A stretch of DNA of 8,568 bases. Source: an uncultured Terriglobales bacterium (lineage in GTDB: Bacteria > Acidobacteriota > Terriglobia > Terriglobales > Acidobacteriaceae). The DNA lies in NCBI GenBank assembly GCA_955652845.1, contig CATPBY010000019.1, positions 1 through 8,568 on the forward strand, in the 5' to 3' direction. The first letter of the stretch is position 1. Each line of letters begins with the position of its first letter. The position numbers and the translations under genes are program-made. This document shows, in pieces, positions 1 to 5,696 of this stretch. Below the pieces are notes generated by a model. The model had not been told where the DNA came from, made no database searches, and saw nothing but the letters and a program-made list of their open reading frames with translations.

Positions 1-1152
1 AGTGATCCCCTTATAGAATCGGAAGTGCTTTCTCTCGCCTGACGGCAGCGTCACCGTCGTTTCTATGAGGTTGTGTTGCAGGTCGAACAGATACTCGTAC
101 CGAAACACCTTGCCATCGGCCAGCCGTTGTTCTGAAACTCGTGCCGCGTCTTTGTAGACATTCTGCAGCAGCACTCTCCCGCTGCCGTCTGTGACCGTTG
201 TCATCAGATAAGGGTCATATCCACGATCATGAAGGAGAGGCTCATATCCAAATCGATATAGCACGCGCGAGCCGTCCGACACTGCGTCCAGGTGTCCGGA
301 GGAGTTGTAGGAATACCTGCGGATGTTGCCCGTGCTGTCTTCCGCTTGGATGATTCGATCGGAACTGTCGTACTGGAATGAAATCTTTTTCCCCGACGGC
401 GAAAGCAGGGTTTCCAGATTGCGCACCTTATCCCGTTTCAAAAGAATGCGGTTTCCATGTTCATCCCTTATCTCTGTCGGGGCTCCCTGCGCAAAATTCT
501 TTGAGTAGTATGCTTCGGGAAAGAGGAAGACTCGGCCGTCGGGAAAGTTCATCGTCCAGCCGTCGCCATTCCAATGGATGCGGGCGTCATAAAACTCAGA
601 TCCCGCATTGCCATTCCGGAAAACGGCATCCTCATACCGCGTGCCTTTCGAAATCCGGGGCAGGTAAATCTGGCGGCCATCTTCGAGATTCAGGTTCATG
701 TAAGTATATGGAAACCTAGTTCCGGTCGGGCATATGTCGTACGGATGATTTCCTCCTATGCCGAAAGCTCGGCTGTGTCCATCCCACACATAATATGTGC
801 GAGTCAGGGACAGAGACATGGCATCGGCGACGAAGATGTCGGTCTGGCGCAGTTTGAACATTCCAGAATCTAAGGCGACCTCAAATTGGTTGACCGGGGC
901 GTCATGGCGGACCGTGGGCTTGGTTACGGAAACAGCGCTGGTGAAGGTGGCGAGGCCGGATTCATAGGTGAGAGAAATTATCAGCGAAGGATAAGATCCG
1001 TCCCATGCGGGGAAGTAATCACTGATTGGAAGCAGTTCTATTTTTACCGGGTGGGGGGCCGGCTTCCATCTCGCAAGAAACGCAGTCGCGGCAAGTAGCG
1101 CCAGCAGTACGGTCCATTTCCAGAGAGGCGGGCGCCAGAAACTGGTAGGCAT
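1..1152 (-). CDS. RHS/YD-repeat protein, membrane-anchored, N-terminal part (C-terminus beyond window)
   Basis: The minus-strand frame is open from an ATG at 1152 to the window edge (384 codons, no stop), so only the N-terminal part is seen. Residues 11-27 (WKWTVLLALLAATAFLA) form one hydrophobic helix after a short basic start, which suggests a signal anchor or uncleaved signal peptide. Residues about 95-215 resemble the N-terminal module of RHS proteins (LSLTRTYYVWD, FGIGGNHPYD, LNLEDGRQIYLPR, MNFPDGRVFLF). From about 225 on come YD-type units (RDEHGNRILLKRD, ISFQYDSSDRIIQAED, IRRYSYNSSGHLDAVSDG, FRYEYLFDLQHNLIETTV). RHS proteins form large beta-barrel shells, often carrying a variable C-terminal toxin, but whether this one does cannot be seen. 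The start is the first possible one after the EF-G stop, which lies 13 codons upstream in the same frame; no strong ribosome site is visible. At least six ATA isoleucine codons occur, hinting at different codon use from its neighbour. Confidence 0.85.
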   Translation of the reverse strand, partial: MPTSFWRPPLWKWTVLLALLAATAFLARWKPAPHPVKIELLPISDYFPAWDGSYPSLIISLTYESGLATFTSAVSVTKPTVRHDAPVNQFEVALDSGMFKLRQTDIFVADAMSLSLTRTYYVWDGHSRAFGIGGNHPYDICPTGTRFPYTYMNLNLEDGRQIYLPRISKGTRYEDAVFRNGNAGSEFYDARIHWNGDGWTMNFPDGRVFLFPEAYYSKNFAQGAPTEIRDEHGNRILLKRDKVRNLETLLSPSGKKISFQYDSSDRIIQAEDSTGNIRRYSYNSSGHLDAVSDGSRVLYRFGYEPLLHDRGYDPYLMTTVTDGSGRVLLQNVYKDAARVSEQRLADGKVFRYEYLFDLQHNLIETTVTLPSGERKHFRFYKGIT

Positions 1153-1188
1153 TGATTTCGGGATGGCAGATACCTTGCGGTTATTCTT

Positions 1189-3297
1189 TTATTCTTCCTC
1201 TTCCTTCACGTCTCCGCGATCGGCCTTGGCCTTTTCGACAATCTTTTCCTGAAGTTGTCCCGGGACGAAATCATAATGATGCATTTCCATATTGAAGCTG
1301 CCCCGCCCCTGCGTCATGGAAGTCAAATCGGCGCCGTAGGTCAGCATCTCAGCCATCGGCACCTCAGCCTTCACTACAGTGTTGCCAGCCTTGTTGTCCA
1401 TGCCCTGGATGCGTCCGCGGCGGCTGTTGAGGTCGCCCATGATGGTGCCCGCGAATTCGTCCGGCACCGTGATCTCTACCGCCATCACCGGTTCCAGGAT
1501 GGTCGGCTTGGCTTGTTCCATGGCCTTCTTGAAAGCGATGCGGCCGGCCATCTGGAAGGACATATCGTTTGAATCCACATCGTGATAAGACCCGTCATAG
1601 AGGACCACGCGGAAGTCGACTACCGGAAAGCCCGCGAGGTATCCACGGGAGGCAGCGTCCTTGATTCCCTTCTCGATTGCCGGAATGTAATTCTTCGGAA
1701 TCGCGCCGCCAAAAATATCGTTTACGAATTCGAACTGTCCGCCGCGCACCAGCGGCTCCATCTTGATTTTGCAATCGCCATACTGCCCGTGGCCTCCGGT
1801 CTGTTTCTTATGGCGGCCCTGCACATCGGCTTTGCCCCGGATGGTCTCCCGATAGGGCACTTTGGGCGCTTTGAGGACAACCTCTGTGTGGTAGCGCTTC
1901 TTCATCTTCGAAACCACCACTTCAATGTGCTGCTGTCCGGTGCCCGCAATCAGGAACTCCTTGGTCTGCGCATCGCGGAAGAAGCGCAGCATGGCGTCTT
2001 CCTCCATTAACTTATGGATCCCCGGCCCCAGTTTGTCTTCATCAGCGCGGCTCTTGGGCTCGATGGCAAACGTGATCGCTGGCTCTGGCAGCTTGACTTT
2101 TGGATATTGAATCGGTGCGCTCTTGTCGCCCAGGGTATCGCCAGTCAGCGTGTCTTTCAGTTTCGCGACTGCCCCGATGTCCCCAGCGTGCAGTTCGTTC
2201 ACCGGCACCGCCGTCTTTCCCTGCATGATGGAAATGTGGGCCAGCTTTTCCGACGAGCCCCGGCCGAAATTCTGCAGGGTGACATCGTTCTTCAGCACGC
2301 CGGAAAAAACTTTGAAGTAGGAAATCCGTCCAGCGAAAGCGTCCGACACCGTTTTGAAGACGTATACGGAGACTGGCTCTGAGTCTGCCTCTTTGCGACG
2401 CGGCGGCTCGCCGTTGCCTGACGCTGCAACCTCTCCCTGCACCCATTCATGTTCCGCCGGCGCTGGCGTGTAATCCACAATGAAGTCCATCACCCGGTCT
2501 GCGCCCACATTGCCCAGCCCGGAACCAAAAATTACCGGAAAGAGTTTGTCTTCGCGGATGGCGTTATGCAGCGCCGGAATCAGGTCTTCTTCCGGAATCG
2601 TTCCCTTCTCAAAAAATTCCTCCATCAATGCGTCGTTACCTTCAGCTACCAGTTCGACGAGTTTCTCGTGCGCGGCCTGTACTTCATCTTTCATGTCCGC
2701 GGGAATCTCGGTTTCCTTCCCTTTGCCGTTCCCCCCGAGCTCATAGGTGTAAGCCTTCATGGTGACCAGATCAACCACGCCACGAAAGTTTTTCTCTTTC
2801 CCAATCGGCAGTTCAAGCGGAATCACCGAGCGGCCGAACGACTTGGTCAGCGACTCCAGCACGCGCTCCGCGTCCGCGCGCTCCCGATCCATGCGGCTGG
2901 CCACGATGAGGCGTGGAGTCTTGTACTCCTCGCAGTAATTCCATACGCGTTGGGTTACAACTTCTACTCCGGCAACGCCGTCCACCACCACGATGGCCGC
3001 GTCTACCACCGGCAACACCAACTTGGCCTCGTGGACAAACATGTTGAACCCGGGAGTATCGACGATGTTGATCTTGGTCTTGCCCCACTCCACGCAGGCC
3101 AGGCTGGCCGCGATTGACATTTTGCGCGCAATCTCTTCGTCGTCGTAATCGGAGGTAGCAGTGCCGTCGTCGACCCGCCCCATCCGCTGGGTTGCGCCCG
3201 CGGTGTAGAGCATGGCCGAAACCAGGGAAGTCTTTCCCGCATGCCCGTGTCCCACAATTGCCACGTTACGGATATTCGCGCCTTCGTAAACTTTCAC
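1189..3297 (-). CDS. fusA: Elongation factor G paralogue (EF-G-II type translational GTPase)
   Basis: A complete 702-residue translational GTPase, the usual EF-G length. Motifs in order: P-loop GHGHAGKT (16-23); RKMSI switch region (58-62), where housekeeping EF-G usually has RGITI; DTPG (80-83); G4 as SRMD (134-137) instead of NKMD; GSGLGNVG (258-265). Domain II follows at about 308-391, domain III at about 406-485, domain IV at about 488-603 (GGHGQYGDC, YDGSYHDVDSNDMSFQMAG) and domain V at about 604-678. The tail is acidic (KEEEEE). EF-G drives ribosome translocation and recycling with GTP in the cytosol. The RKMSI-type switch and the absence of rpsL/rpsG/tuf neighbours suggest the second EF-G paralogue seen in many bacteria, whose role is less clear. 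The start is GTG with AAGGAG six bases upstream. It is divergent from the DCC gene and may be transcribed with the RHS gene downstream. The EF-G family is certain; subtype II is likely. Confidence 0.95.
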   Translation of the reverse strand: MKVYEGANIRNVAIVGHGHAGKTSLVSAMLYTAGATQRMGRVDDGTATSDYDDEEIARKMSIAASLACVEWGKTKINIVDTPGFNMFVHEAKLVLPVVDAAIVVVDGVAGVEVVTQRVWNYCEEYKTPRLIVASRMDRERADAERVLESLTKSFGRSVIPLELPIGKEKNFRGVVDLVTMKAYTYELGGNGKGKETEIPADMKDEVQAAHEKLVELVAEGNDALMEEFFEKGTIPEEDLIPALHNAIREDKLFPVIFGSGLGNVGADRVMDFIVDYTPAPAEHEWVQGEVAASGNGEPPRRKEADSEPVSVYVFKTVSDAFAGRISYFKVFSGVLKNDVTLQNFGRGSSEKLAHISIMQGKTAVPVNELHAGDIGAVAKLKDTLTGDTLGDKSAPIQYPKVKLPEPAITFAIEPKSRADEDKLGPGIHKLMEEDAMLRFFRDAQTKEFLIAGTGQQHIEVVVSKMKKRYHTEVVLKAPKVPYRETIRGKADVQGRHKKQTGGHGQYGDCKIKMEPLVRGGQFEFVNDIFGGAIPKNYIPAIEKGIKDAASRGYLAGFPVVDFRVVLYDGSYHDVDSNDMSFQMAGRIAFKKAMEQAKPTILEPVMAVEITVPDEFAGTIMGDLNSRRGRIQGMDNKAGNTVVKAEVPMAEMLTYGADLTSMTQGRGSFNMEMHHYDFVPGQLQEKIVEKAKADRGDVKEEEE

Positions 3298-3303
3298 AAC
3301 TTA

Positions 3304-3309
3304 CTCCTT
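3304..3309 (-). promoter_or_regulatory. Shine-Dalgarno site of the EF-G gene
   Basis: On the minus strand AAGGAG lies six bases before the GTG at 3297. This near-ideal site fixes the GTG as the start even though it is not AUG. Confidence 0.8.
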
Positions 3310-3319
3310 GTCCAAACAT

Positions 3320-3347
3320 TGTAGGCGCGGGCGCCCTCGCCCGTGCG
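3320..3347. repeat. GC-rich dispersed palindromic repeat, copy A
   Basis: Bases 3325-3333 and 3338-3346 form a 9-bp stem (one G-T wobble) around the loop CCCT. The core CGCCCTCG recurs in the hairpin at 6896-6931, and 27 bases from 3321 match the segment from 4411 at 22 positions. It lies in the spacer between the divergent EF-G and DCC genes, close to the EF-G ribosome site, so it could fold in the EF-G leader. It looks like a REP-type intergenic repeat; no T-run follows, so it is not an obvious terminator. The rest of the spacer (3348-3510) shows only a TTGACA at 3396-3401 without a well-spaced -10 box. Confidence 0.55.
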
Positions 3348-3510
3348 TCCGGGCAAAACCAGCTATCATGGAATCACACCGTCGGCCATATCAGCTTGAC
3401 ATAAAGAGGGCAGACTATCGGCGAACGCGGCCGCACCCGCCAAAACTTAGGATGCTACCACAGCGGAATTTAGGCGCTCAACTAAGGCGCCTGCTCAGGA
3501 ATTGAAGCAA

Positions 3511-4014
3511 ATGACGTGCGGCGCACATCCTGAAAGACCTGAAGCCAAGAAAAGTGCTCTTAACAGCGCAAGGGCGCAATCTTGCCATCACAAAGGCTGG
3601 GTTCTTTATGATGGCCAGTGCGGTTTCTGTTCCAGATGGCTGCAGTTCTGGAGACCCAGGCTGGTCGAACATGGATTTGCCGTCGCCGCGCTGCAAGAGC
3701 CTTGGGTGACGAAGCGGCTGCAACTCCCTGCTGAACAGCTTCTCTACGACATCCGTCTGCTTACGCCGGAGGGAGAATTATTTTGCGGAGCCGAGGTCTA
3801 TCTGTATGTGGCCCGGCGAATCTGGTGGGCCTGGCCGTTCTACGCCGTATTCAGCCTGCCCGGATTCCACCGGCTGATCCACCTCGGCTATCGCTGGTTT
3901 GCCCGGAACCGCTATTGCATCTCGCATGCTTGCCGCCTGGAGACTACGCCTGATCATGATCAACACCATATTCCGAACTCTGATACATCGTCGAGCTCGC
4001 CTACCATTTCTTGA
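3511..4014 (+). CDS. DCC-family (DUF393) thiol-disulfide oxidoreductase-like protein
   Basis: A 167-residue protein whose core (residues about 29-142) fits the DUF393 or DCC family, named after its D-x-C-x-x-C signature. Here VLYDGQCGFCSRW places the two cysteines at 37 and 40 after the first beta strand. The typical later features are present: a conserved acidic/hydrophobic stretch (LLTPEGELFCGAEVYLYVARR), an aromatic segment (WWAWPFYAVFSLPGF) and the terminal LGYRWFARNRYCIS. Family members are predicted thioredoxin-fold redox proteins, but substrates are mostly unknown. The ATG at 3511 is preferred because AGGA at 3497-3500 lies ten bases upstream; the in-frame TTG at 3502 is too close to that site. 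The first ~28 and last ~25 residues look disordered. The 3' end overlaps the convergent DUF486 gene by 14 bp. Confidence 0.85.
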   Translation: MTCGAHPERPEAKKSALNSARAQSCHHKGWVLYDGQCGFCSRWLQFWRPRLVEHGFAVAALQEPWVTKRLQLPAEQLLYDIRLLTPEGELFCGAEVYLYVARRIWWAWPFYAVFSLPGFHRLIHLGYRWFARNRYCISHACRLETTPDHDQHHIPNSDTSSSSPTIS

Positions 4015-4330
4015 AAATCACAAAAACCGCCGCCACGATTAATGCAAATCCGAGCAGATAGTTCCATTTGATTTTTTCATCCAGGTAAAAGACGGAGAAA
4101 ACGGAAAAAACGGCGAGGGTGATAACCTCCTGGATGGTTTTGAGTTGCGCTGCACTGAACTCGTAAGACCCGATGCGATTTGCCGAAACCTGAAAGCAAT
4201 ATTCAAAAAATGCGATCCCCCAGCTGATGACGATCACCTTGAATAACGGGGTCTGCCGGTACTTGAGGTGGCCATACCAGGCAAAAGTCATGAATACGTT
4301 GGAGATTGTGAGCAGAAGGACGGTGGTCAT
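4001..4330 (-). CDS. DMT-like small membrane protein (DUF486)
   Basis: A 109-residue hydrophobic protein with four predicted membrane helices at about 2-19, 28-47, 65-83 and 88-106. The motifs SNVFMTFAWYGHLKY, SWGIAFFEYCFQVSANRIG, FSAAQLKTIQEVITLAVF and KIKWNYLLGFALI match the DUF486 family, a small relative of the drug/metabolite transporter superfamily whose substrate is unknown. Length and four-helix design are those of the family, so the gene appears complete. The start is an ATG at 4330 with no strong ribosome site directly upstream. It is transcribed against the DCC gene and their ends overlap; the TGA of the DCC gene lies within the coding sequence of this one. A transport role is inferred from the family only. 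Confidence 0.88.
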   Translation of the reverse strand: MTTVLLLTISNVFMTFAWYGHLKYRQTPLFKVIVISWGIAFFEYCFQVSANRIGSYEFSAAQLKTIQEVITLAVFSVFSVFYLDEKIKWNYLLGFALIVAAVFVIFKKW

Positions 4331-4368
4331 ATCCGCTATGCTGCCTTAAATTGCGGAATATTCCCAGA

Positions 4369-4440
4369 GCAGGGTGGGGATGCCCGCGCGTCCATATTCC
4401 ATCAGCGAATGTAGGCTCGGGTGTCCCCGCCCGCGCGGGG
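4369..4440. repeat. Inverted pair of GC-rich dispersed repeats (copies B and B')
   Basis: The segment from 4411 (GTAGGCTCGGGTGTCCCCGC and on to about 4437) matches copy A at 3321-3347 in 22 of 27 positions. The segment 4369-4390, read on the opposite strand (CGCGCGGGCATCCCCACC...), resembles the same element more loosely. The two face each other across about 20 bp. This lies between the DUF486 start and the IS left end, and holds no gene that I can see. REP-like arrays are known preferred sites for IS insertion, which fits the IS beginning about 23 bp further on. Confidence 0.45.
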
Positions 4441-4462
4441 TGTTCCCGTTCAGAATGATTAG

Positions 4463-4485
4463 TGACACTCTTCAGTAGAGTGTCA
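4463..4485. repeat. Perfect 9-bp palindrome at the IS left end, before the transposase start
   Basis: TGACACTCT (4463-4471) and AGAGTGTCA (4477-4485) are exact reverse complements around the loop TCAGT. The second arm ends two bases before the transposase ATG at 4488. No Shine-Dalgarno site is visible, so the hairpin could limit translation from outside transcripts, or the palindrome could be a transposase-binding or operator site within the IS end. These roles are inferred from position only. Confidence 0.7.
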
Positions 4486-4487
4486 GC

Positions 4488-5486
4488 ATGCAACCTAAGA
4501 GCGGAAAGCCACCCCGGTCGGCGCGACTGGCGACGACCGGGGTGGAGTTAAGCCGGGCGGCACAGGTGCGTCTGGCCTGGATGGATTTCTATCGTCGCAC
4601 CCAGAACGTGGCCCTGACCTGCCGCCATTTCGGGATTGCGCGCCAGACCTTCTACCGTTGGCGCAAGCGCTATGAGCCACTGGATTTGACCACGCTGGAA
4701 GAGCGCAGTCATTGTCCCCATCGACGACGCCGGCCGACTTGGACTTTTCTCTTGCAAAGGAAGGTTTTGACTTTGCGGCTGCGGTTCCCCCGCTGGGGCA
4801 AGGACAAGCTGGCGGTGCTGCTGCGGGAACAGAAATTTACCGTCTCGACCTCCATGGTGGGCCGCATTCTCCACCAACTGAAACGCAGCCGCCAGTTGGT
4901 AGAGCCACTCCGCTACCCCGGGCCTGGATCGCGCCGCCCGCTGCGGCCTCGACCCTATGCCGTGCGCAAACCCAAGCAGTACGCCGTCTCCTGGCCCGGG
5001 GACCTGGTACAGGTCGACACTTTGGACGTGCGTCCCGTGCCCGGAGTGGTGTTCAAACAGTTCACCGCCCGCGATGTGGTCTCGCGCTGGGACGTCATCC
5101 AGGCCCACGGTCGTGCCACGGCCTACGCCGCCACCCAGTTCCTGGAAACCCTGCTGCATCGCATGCCCTTTCCCATCCGCGCCCTGCAGGTCGACGGCGG
5201 ATCGGAGTTCGCCGCCGGGTTCGAGTCAGCCTGCCAGCAACGCGGTCTTCATCTGTTCGTGTTGCCGCCACGATCTCCCAAACTCAATGGCGCGGTGGAA
5301 CGCGCCAACCGCACTCACACCGAGGAGTTTTACCAGGTCACCGCCTGTTCCCTGGAGATGAAAAAGCTCAATCGCGAGCTGCGGCAGTGGGAAAAGATCT
5401 ACAACACCGTCCGTCCCCACCAGTCCCTCGGCTATCTCACACCCCACCAGTTTCTCTGCCAACTCTCATCTCAGCGAAAGGAATGA
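4488..5486 (+). CDS. IS481-family-like transposase (DDE, integrase core)
   Basis: A 332-residue protein with the two-part design of IS481-type transposases. An N-terminal helix-turn-helix region (about 23-62; LTCRHFGIARQTFYRWRKRY) and a second DNA-binding segment (about 85-135) precede an integrase/RNase H-like core. The likely catalytic triad is D177 (LVQVDTLDV), D236 (ALQVDGGSEF) and E271 (LNGAVERANRTHTEEF), with 34 residues between D236 and E271. The end YNTVRPHQSLGYLTPHQFL is the usual closing motif of IS3/IS481-type enzymes. The enzyme cuts and joins DNA at the element's ends. The frame is intact. The ATG at 4488 is the first possible start, since an in-frame TAG lies four codons upstream, but no ribosome site is seen. 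Base use is more GC-rich than the RHS gene. Assignment to IS481 rather than another DDE family is by motif impression. Confidence 0.92.
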   Translation: MQPKSGKPPRSARLATTGVELSRAAQVRLAWMDFYRRTQNVALTCRHFGIARQTFYRWRKRYEPLDLTTLEERSHCPHRRRRPTWTFLLQRKVLTLRLRFPRWGKDKLAVLLREQKFTVSTSMVGRILHQLKRSRQLVEPLRYPGPGSRRPLRPRPYAVRKPKQYAVSWPGDLVQVDTLDVRPVPGVVFKQFTARDVVSRWDVIQAHGRATAYAATQFLETLLHRMPFPIRALQVDGGSEFAAGFESACQQRGLHLFVLPPRSPKLNGAVERANRTHTEEFYQVTACSLEMKKLNRELRQWEKIYNTVRPHQSLGYLTPHQFLCQLSSQRKE

Positions 5487-5521
5487 AAAGTGTCACCTAT
5501 CTACTGGACGAGTACAGAAGT

Positions 5522-5551
5522 TTGCTCCAATCCAGCGCGGCTGAATATAAT
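5522..5551 (+). promoter_or_regulatory. Candidate promoter of the GcvT-like gene
   Basis: A perfect TATAAT box lies at 5546-5551, with TTGCTC at 5522-5527 as a weak -35 match (spacing 18). It sits just beyond the proposed right end of the IS and about 145 bp before the GcvT-like start, in the correct orientation. The transcript would carry the inverted repeat at 5579-5652 in its leader. Only the -10 box is convincing. Confidence 0.35.
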
Positions 5552-5578
5552 CCGAGGCGGTCCGTTTCCTGGAATTCC

Positions 5579-5652
5579 TTTGTGAACCTTCGTGTCTTCT
5601 GTGGTTAACGTCTTACAAGCTTTTAACCACAAAGGTCACGAAGGTACACGAA
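5579..5652. repeat. Long imperfect inverted repeat (AACCACAAAGG type)
   Basis: Bases 5579-5608 and 5623-5652 are reverse complements at 25 of 30 positions, around a 14-base loop. The right arm reads TTAACCACAAAGGTCACGAA and continues GGTACACGAA. Sequences of the form AACCACAAAGG(A/T)CACGAAGG are, to my knowledge, frequent intergenic repeats in acidobacteria, planctomycetes and similar genomes, though their role is unclear. RNA from this region would form a strong hairpin ahead of the GcvT-like gene. No T-run follows, so it is not a typical terminator. Confidence 0.75.
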
Positions 5653-5656
5653 TGTG

Positions 5657-5690
5657 ATCGTCGAGCTGAGGAAATCGTCGAACTAAGGAA
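5657..5690 (+). repeat. 17-bp tandem duplication that includes the ribosome binding site
   Basis: Bases 5657-5673 (ATCGTCGAGCTGAGGAA) and 5674-5690 (ATCGTCGAACTAAGGAA) are adjacent direct copies, 15 of 17 identical. Each copy ends in a Shine-Dalgarno-like GAGGAA or AAGGAA. Only the second copy is properly spaced (six to seven bases) from the TTG start at 5697. Confidence 0.75.
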
Positions 5691-5696
5691 ATTATC

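Larger units (their letters stand above)
4463..5516 (+). mobile_element. IS481-family-like insertion sequence, apparently intact
   Basis: A single DDE transposase gene fills the element. Proposed ends are an imperfect inverted repeat: TGACACTCTTCAGTAGA at 4463-4479 against TGTACTCGTCCAGTAGA (reverse complement of 5500-5516). Both begin with TG and have CAGTAGA at the same distance from the tip; with one-base gaps 14 of 16 compared positions agree. An alternative right end is 5495, because TGAAAAGTGTCAC at 5484-5496 is the inverted copy of GTGACACTCTTCA at 4462-4474 (12 of 13). I could not find a convincing target-site duplication beside either end, so the exact borders are uncertain. The transposase has no frameshift or stop, so the element may be functional. 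Confidence 0.75.

Noticed and set aside
323..1098. Several plus-strand open frames in the first kilobase
   Set aside because: The minus strand carries a continuous RHS/YD protein with clear repeats over the same stretch, so these are shadows.
2449..3117. 222-codon plus-strand open frame antisense to the EF-G gene
   Set aside because: His/Arg/Val-rich shadow of a strongly biased gene with no family motif. The EF-G frame explains the openness.
3396..3421. TTGACA box at 3396-3401 as a promoter for the DCC gene
   Set aside because: No acceptable -10 box lies at 16-18 bases; the nearest TAT-like sequence is at about 14 bases. Too weak to list as a promoter.
4548..5159. 203-codon minus-strand open frame antisense to the transposase
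   Set aside because: No recognisable domain and no ribosome site; explained by the codon bias of the real gene on the other strand.
4712..5608. Long second plus-strand open frame (298 codons) inside the transposase region
   Set aside because: It overlaps the transposase in another frame, has an arginine/proline-rich composition typical of GC-rich shadow frames, and shows no family motif. It is not a programmed frameshift partner because the transposase is complete in one frame.
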